Shown piece after piece: positions 61,402 to 64,000 of a DNA stretch of 64,000 nt (position 1 is the first letter of the stretch; each line of letters begins with the position of its first letter). Below the pieces are notes generated by a model. It was given only the letters and a program-made list of their open reading frames with translations, made no database searches and was not told where the DNA came from. A program made the translations under genes and the position numbers. Location of the stretch: NCBI GenBank assembly GCA_963707875.1, contig CAVPRU010000003.1:62001-126000 (forward strand). The letters are read 5' to 3'. Source of the stretch: SZUA-320 sp963707875 (GTDB lineage Bacteria; Gemmatimonadota; Gemmatimonadetes; Gemmatimonadales; GWC2-71-9).

Positions 61402-64000
61402 TCAGTCCGGCGAGGAGCGCCCGCGAACCACCCCCTCGGCCCGGCCGGAAGGCGAGAGAAACCGTTCGGCCAACTGGCGGACCGCACCAGGGGTCACGGC
61501 GCGGAGGGCCGCTTCCTCGGCCCCGATCTCCTCGAGCCCGGTCCCCGAAAGGAACGCCCCGAGCAGCTCACCGGCGATGGCGGTGGCACTCTGGCGCCGA
61601 ACCTCCGACTGGCCAACCAGGTAGCCGATCGCCCCCTGAATCTCCCCGGGCGACGACTCGGACTCGGCAAACCGTGTCAGCTCCACCAGCATCTGTTCGC
61701 GGGCCTCGGCTTCGCGCCCGGGCGCGGTGGCGATGTAGCTCACCAGCCCGCCACCGGCGCGCCGCTGCCAACTGTAGGCCTGAACGGTATAGGCCAACGA
61801 ACGACGGTCGCGCAGGGTCTCGAACAGCCGACCACCCAACCCGCCGGCGTGCGCCGCCCAGACCTCAGCCGCGAACCGGTCCCCGTCCCGCCGGCCAGGC
61901 CCCGGAAAGAGCATCGCGATCGCGGTCTGGGCCTTGTCCCGGGAGACAAACCGCTGCCGCTCCCCATCGGGGGCTTTCCACTGGTGGCTGTCGGGTGGCT
62001 CGATCGCACGGGCATCCGGGCGGCCACTGAAGACGCCGGCCAGTGTCATCGCCGCCTGCTCGGGATCGAACGCCCCGACCGCCACCACGGTGACCCGCCC
62101 ACCGGCCACTGCCACCCGATGCCAGTCGGATACCATCTCCACCGCCAGGCCGGCAACCGTCTCCGGATAGCCCACGGTTGGAAGCCCGGGTCCGCGGTCA
62201 CCATAGGCCGCCCGGAAGGCCAACTGGATCGGGTGCCGGTACATGTCATCCACCGCCTGGCGCGCGATCTCCTCAAGCAGGCGGCGCTCGGGCAAGACGG
62301 CGACCGGATCGAACCGGGGCTCCCGCATCACCAGATCGAGCAGGACCGAGGCGTCGGCGAGGTACTCCGTCAGGACGGTGGTGGAGAATCCCCAGAGCTC
62401 CGAGCCGACGGCGATCCCGAGGGAGCCACCCATCCGTTCGATCCGGTCGGCCAGCCCCTCAGCATCGTATCCGCCCGCGCCCCGAATGGCACTGCGGATG
62501 GCCAGGGAGGCCAAGCCGGCGCGTTCCGCCGAGTCGAACTCCTGTCGCACTCGGTAGACGCCCACGGTCGTGGTCGGGGTTCCGGGCCTCCGCCTGAGCA
62601 GCAGATCGACCCCCGGCAGCGGCACATGAAGGGCCTCCTCAGTCCACCGGCCAGGCGCCGGCCGGGGCGCGGGGACGATCGGATGTTCCGCGGGCGACAG
62701 GCTGGCCAGCGGTCCGGCCGGCCGACGGAAGGCGGCTTCCAGGTCGGCCACCGCCAGGTCGACCCCCGCTCCGTGCGGGAGGTAGACCACCGCCGAGGCC
62801 CCCTCGGGGACCAGATGGCGCGCCGCCGCATCCCGGATCTCCTCGGTGGTAACCGACTGCATCCGATGCCACTCGCGCTCCAGCAGCAGGTGATCGGCCA
62901 GGGCCTCGGCACTGGCGAGTTCGGATGCCCGACCCTCGGCCGACTCGAACCGCCGAGCCCACCGGGCCCGCAGCATCGTCTTCACCCGCTCGACATCCTC
63001 GGCTGCCGGGCCGACCGCTGCGAGCTGGTGGACTGCCCCGGCCATCTCGACGAGCGCCTGTTCGACCCGATCGGGGGTCAACTCCGCGCTGACCGACATC
63101 ACCCCGACTTCCGAGGGCGTGTAGTTGGAAACCCCTACGGCCGAGACGATCCCGGGATCCCTGAGGCGGCGATAGAGCCAGCTGCTGCGTCCCAGTCCGA
63201 GCACGGCGGCGGCCAGGTCGAGCGGGAGTGTGTCGCCATCCAGCGCGGGAGGGGTGCGCCAGCCGAGCGTCAGATAGGCCTGGGTAACGTCGCCCCGAAG
63301 GGTGCGGGTCCGCACGCCGTGGCGGGGTGGTTCACTCGGGCCGGGGGCCACGACCGCCTCGGGACGTTGCCAGTCTCCGTAGTGCGCCTTCGCGAGGGCC
63401 ATCGCCGCTTCGGCGTCCATCCCACCGGCCACGGTCACGATGGTCCGGCCCGGGGTGTAGCGGGATTGGTAATAGGCCACCAGGTCATCCCGCCCGAGGG
63501 TCGACAGACCGGCCTCGGTCCCGATCCGCCAGCGGCGGATCCGGTGATGGTCAAAGAGCAGGGAGTGCAGGGTCTCGTGAGCCACCGCGCCGGGTGAATC
63601 CAGCTTCCGGTGCGCCTCTTCGATGATCACCTTCAGTTCCCGGGAAAGTTCGTCCCCGTCGATCGCCGCATGCCGGAGCGCGTCGGCCTGTACCGCAAGG
63701 CCCTCCGCCAGACTTCTGACCGGCAACACCGCGTAGTAGCTCGTGTAGTCGTAGGAGGTCCCGGCATTGAGATACCCCCCGGCCGAACGGGTCGCCCGGG
63801 CGATTTCCCCAACCCCGCGGGTCGGCGTCCCCTTGAAGAACATGTGTTCGAGAACATGGGAGATGCCGGCCCAGCGATCCGGTTCGTCAAAGAAGCCGGC
63901 GCGGACCCGGGTAACGACCGCGACGGCCGGCGATCCGGGCACCTGCTGAACGAGGATGGTCAGGCCGTTGGGAAGCACTTCTCGCCGTACCCCGGCCGTC
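61402..64000 (-). CDS. M16-family zinc peptidase, two-domain (5' end beyond window)
   Basis: At least 865 residues are visible; the open frame continues past the right edge (TAGVRREVLPNGL before the first GTG at 63978), so the true start is outside. Zn motif HVLEHMFFKGTP (HxxEH) and downstream Glu in VIIEEAHRK. The second M16 half (from about residue 440) lacks HxxEH and carries the usual inactive-partner motif region (FPGPGRRDGDRFAAEVWAAHAGGLGGRLFETLRDRRSLAYTVQAYS). Fused M16A-M16B like pitrilysin-type or processing peptidases in many Gram-negatives. Confidence 0.92.
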   Translation of the reverse strand, partial: TAGVRREVLPNGLTILVQQVPGSPAVAVVTRVRAGFFDEPDRWAGISHVLEHMFFKGTPTRGVGEIARATRSAGGYLNAGTSYDYTSYYAVLPVRSLAEGLAVQADALRHAAIDGDELSRELKVIIEEAHRKLDSPGAVAHETLHSLLFDHHRIRRWRIGTEAGLSTLGRDDLVAYYQSRYTPGRTIVTVAGGMDAEAAMALAKAHYGDWQRPEAVVAPGPSEPPRHGVRTRTLRGDVTQAYLTLGWRTPPALDGDTLPLDLAAAVLGLGRSSWLYRRLRDPGIVSAVGVSNYTPSEVGVMSVSAELTPDRVEQALVEMAGAVHQLAAVGPAAEDVERVKTMLRARWARRFESAEGRASELASAEALADHLLLEREWHRMQSVTTEEIRDAAARHLVPEGASAVVYLPHGAGVDLAVADLEAAFRRPAGPLASLSPAEHPIVPAPRPAPGRWTEEALHVPLPGVDLLLRRRPGTPTTTVGVYRVRQEFDSAERAGLASLAIRSAIRGAGGYDAEGLADRIERMGGSLGIAVGSELWGFSTTVLTEYLADASVLLDLVMREPRFDPVAVLPERRLLEEIARQAVDDMYRHPIQLAFRAAYGDRGPGLPTVGYPETVAGLAVEMVSDWHRVAVAGGRVTVVAVGAFDPEQAAMTLAGVFSGRPDARAIEPPDSHQWKAPDGERQRFVSRDKAQTAIAMLFPGPGRRDGDRFAAEVWAAHAGGLGGRLFETLRDRRSLAYTVQAYSWQRRAGGGLVSYIATAPGREAEAREQMLVELTRFAESESSPGEIQGAIGYLVGQSEVRRQSATAIAGELLGAFLSGTGLEEIGAEEAALRAVTPGAVRQLAERFLSPSGRAEGVVRGRSSPD

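Overview
The window is GC-rich, densely packed bacterial DNA (64 kb, both ends cut inside genes). The gene set is a type IVa pilus with several pilins, a long LptF, an Oar-like TonB receptor with a carboxypeptidase-type N-terminal domain, CcmABCD and a protein-processing M16/M28/M24 set. Together these suggest a Gram-negative bacterium of the Gemmatimonadota or a close relative. That placement is inferred from gene content and protein style; there is no rRNA, tRNA or CRISPR array in the window.

Region 1 (1-19.6 kb) is a type IV pilus locus. pilMNOPQ runs leftward into the window edge. Divergent from it are a GspG-like pseudopilin, an HD-GYP c-di-GMP phosphodiesterase and an unknown membrane protein. 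A TIR-domain membrane receptor sits next, then three minor pilins, three major-type pilins, a fused MFS/spermidine-synthase-like protein, and the PilR/PilS two-component pair. Two near-identical pilin genes each have a textbook sigma-54 -24/-12 promoter, so the locus carries its own PilSR-sigma54-pilin circuit. Pilus motor and platform genes (pilB, pilT, pilC) lie at 27.8-31.9 kb, followed by comEA, which suggests natural transformation.

Region 2 (19.6-27.6 kb) holds a DUF2461 gene, an Hsp15-like S4 protein, a Crp-family regulator overlapping a large cytoplasmic PAS hybrid kinase, a diheme cytochrome c, and an arsR/arsM/arsN2 arsenic operon with two ArsR boxes (ATCAA-N6-TTGAT). Region 3 (32-43.9 kb) is mostly envelope and housekeeping: an M28 lipoprotein, lptF-lptG, a TonB-dependent receptor, an amino-acid permease, cyoE, an M24 peptidase and a V4R-like protein. 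Region 4 (44-49.2 kb) is a tightly overlapping seven-gene cluster (DUF92, lipoprotein, FAD oxidoreductase, flavin reductase, methyltransferase, SRPBCC cyclase, ketosynthase) that looks biosynthetic. Region 5 (49.3-51.9 kb) is a mosaic: aquaporin, a truncated phosphoesterase, ACR3 and a 42-residue ArsD remnant, flanked by diverged direct copies of the aquaporin 3' end plus ccmD tail. Region 6 (51.8-64 kb) holds ccmDCBA, a STAS protein, acs, kup, a VKOR/DsbA pair, a small unknown gene, osmC, a CDP-alcohol phosphatidyltransferase and an M16 peptidase cut by the right edge.

Ten single-base indels interrupt eight otherwise intact genes, including core ones (pilC, cyoE, kup). Several fall in homopolymers, so sequence error is more likely than gene decay. 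I list these genes as single CDS with the frameshift noted.
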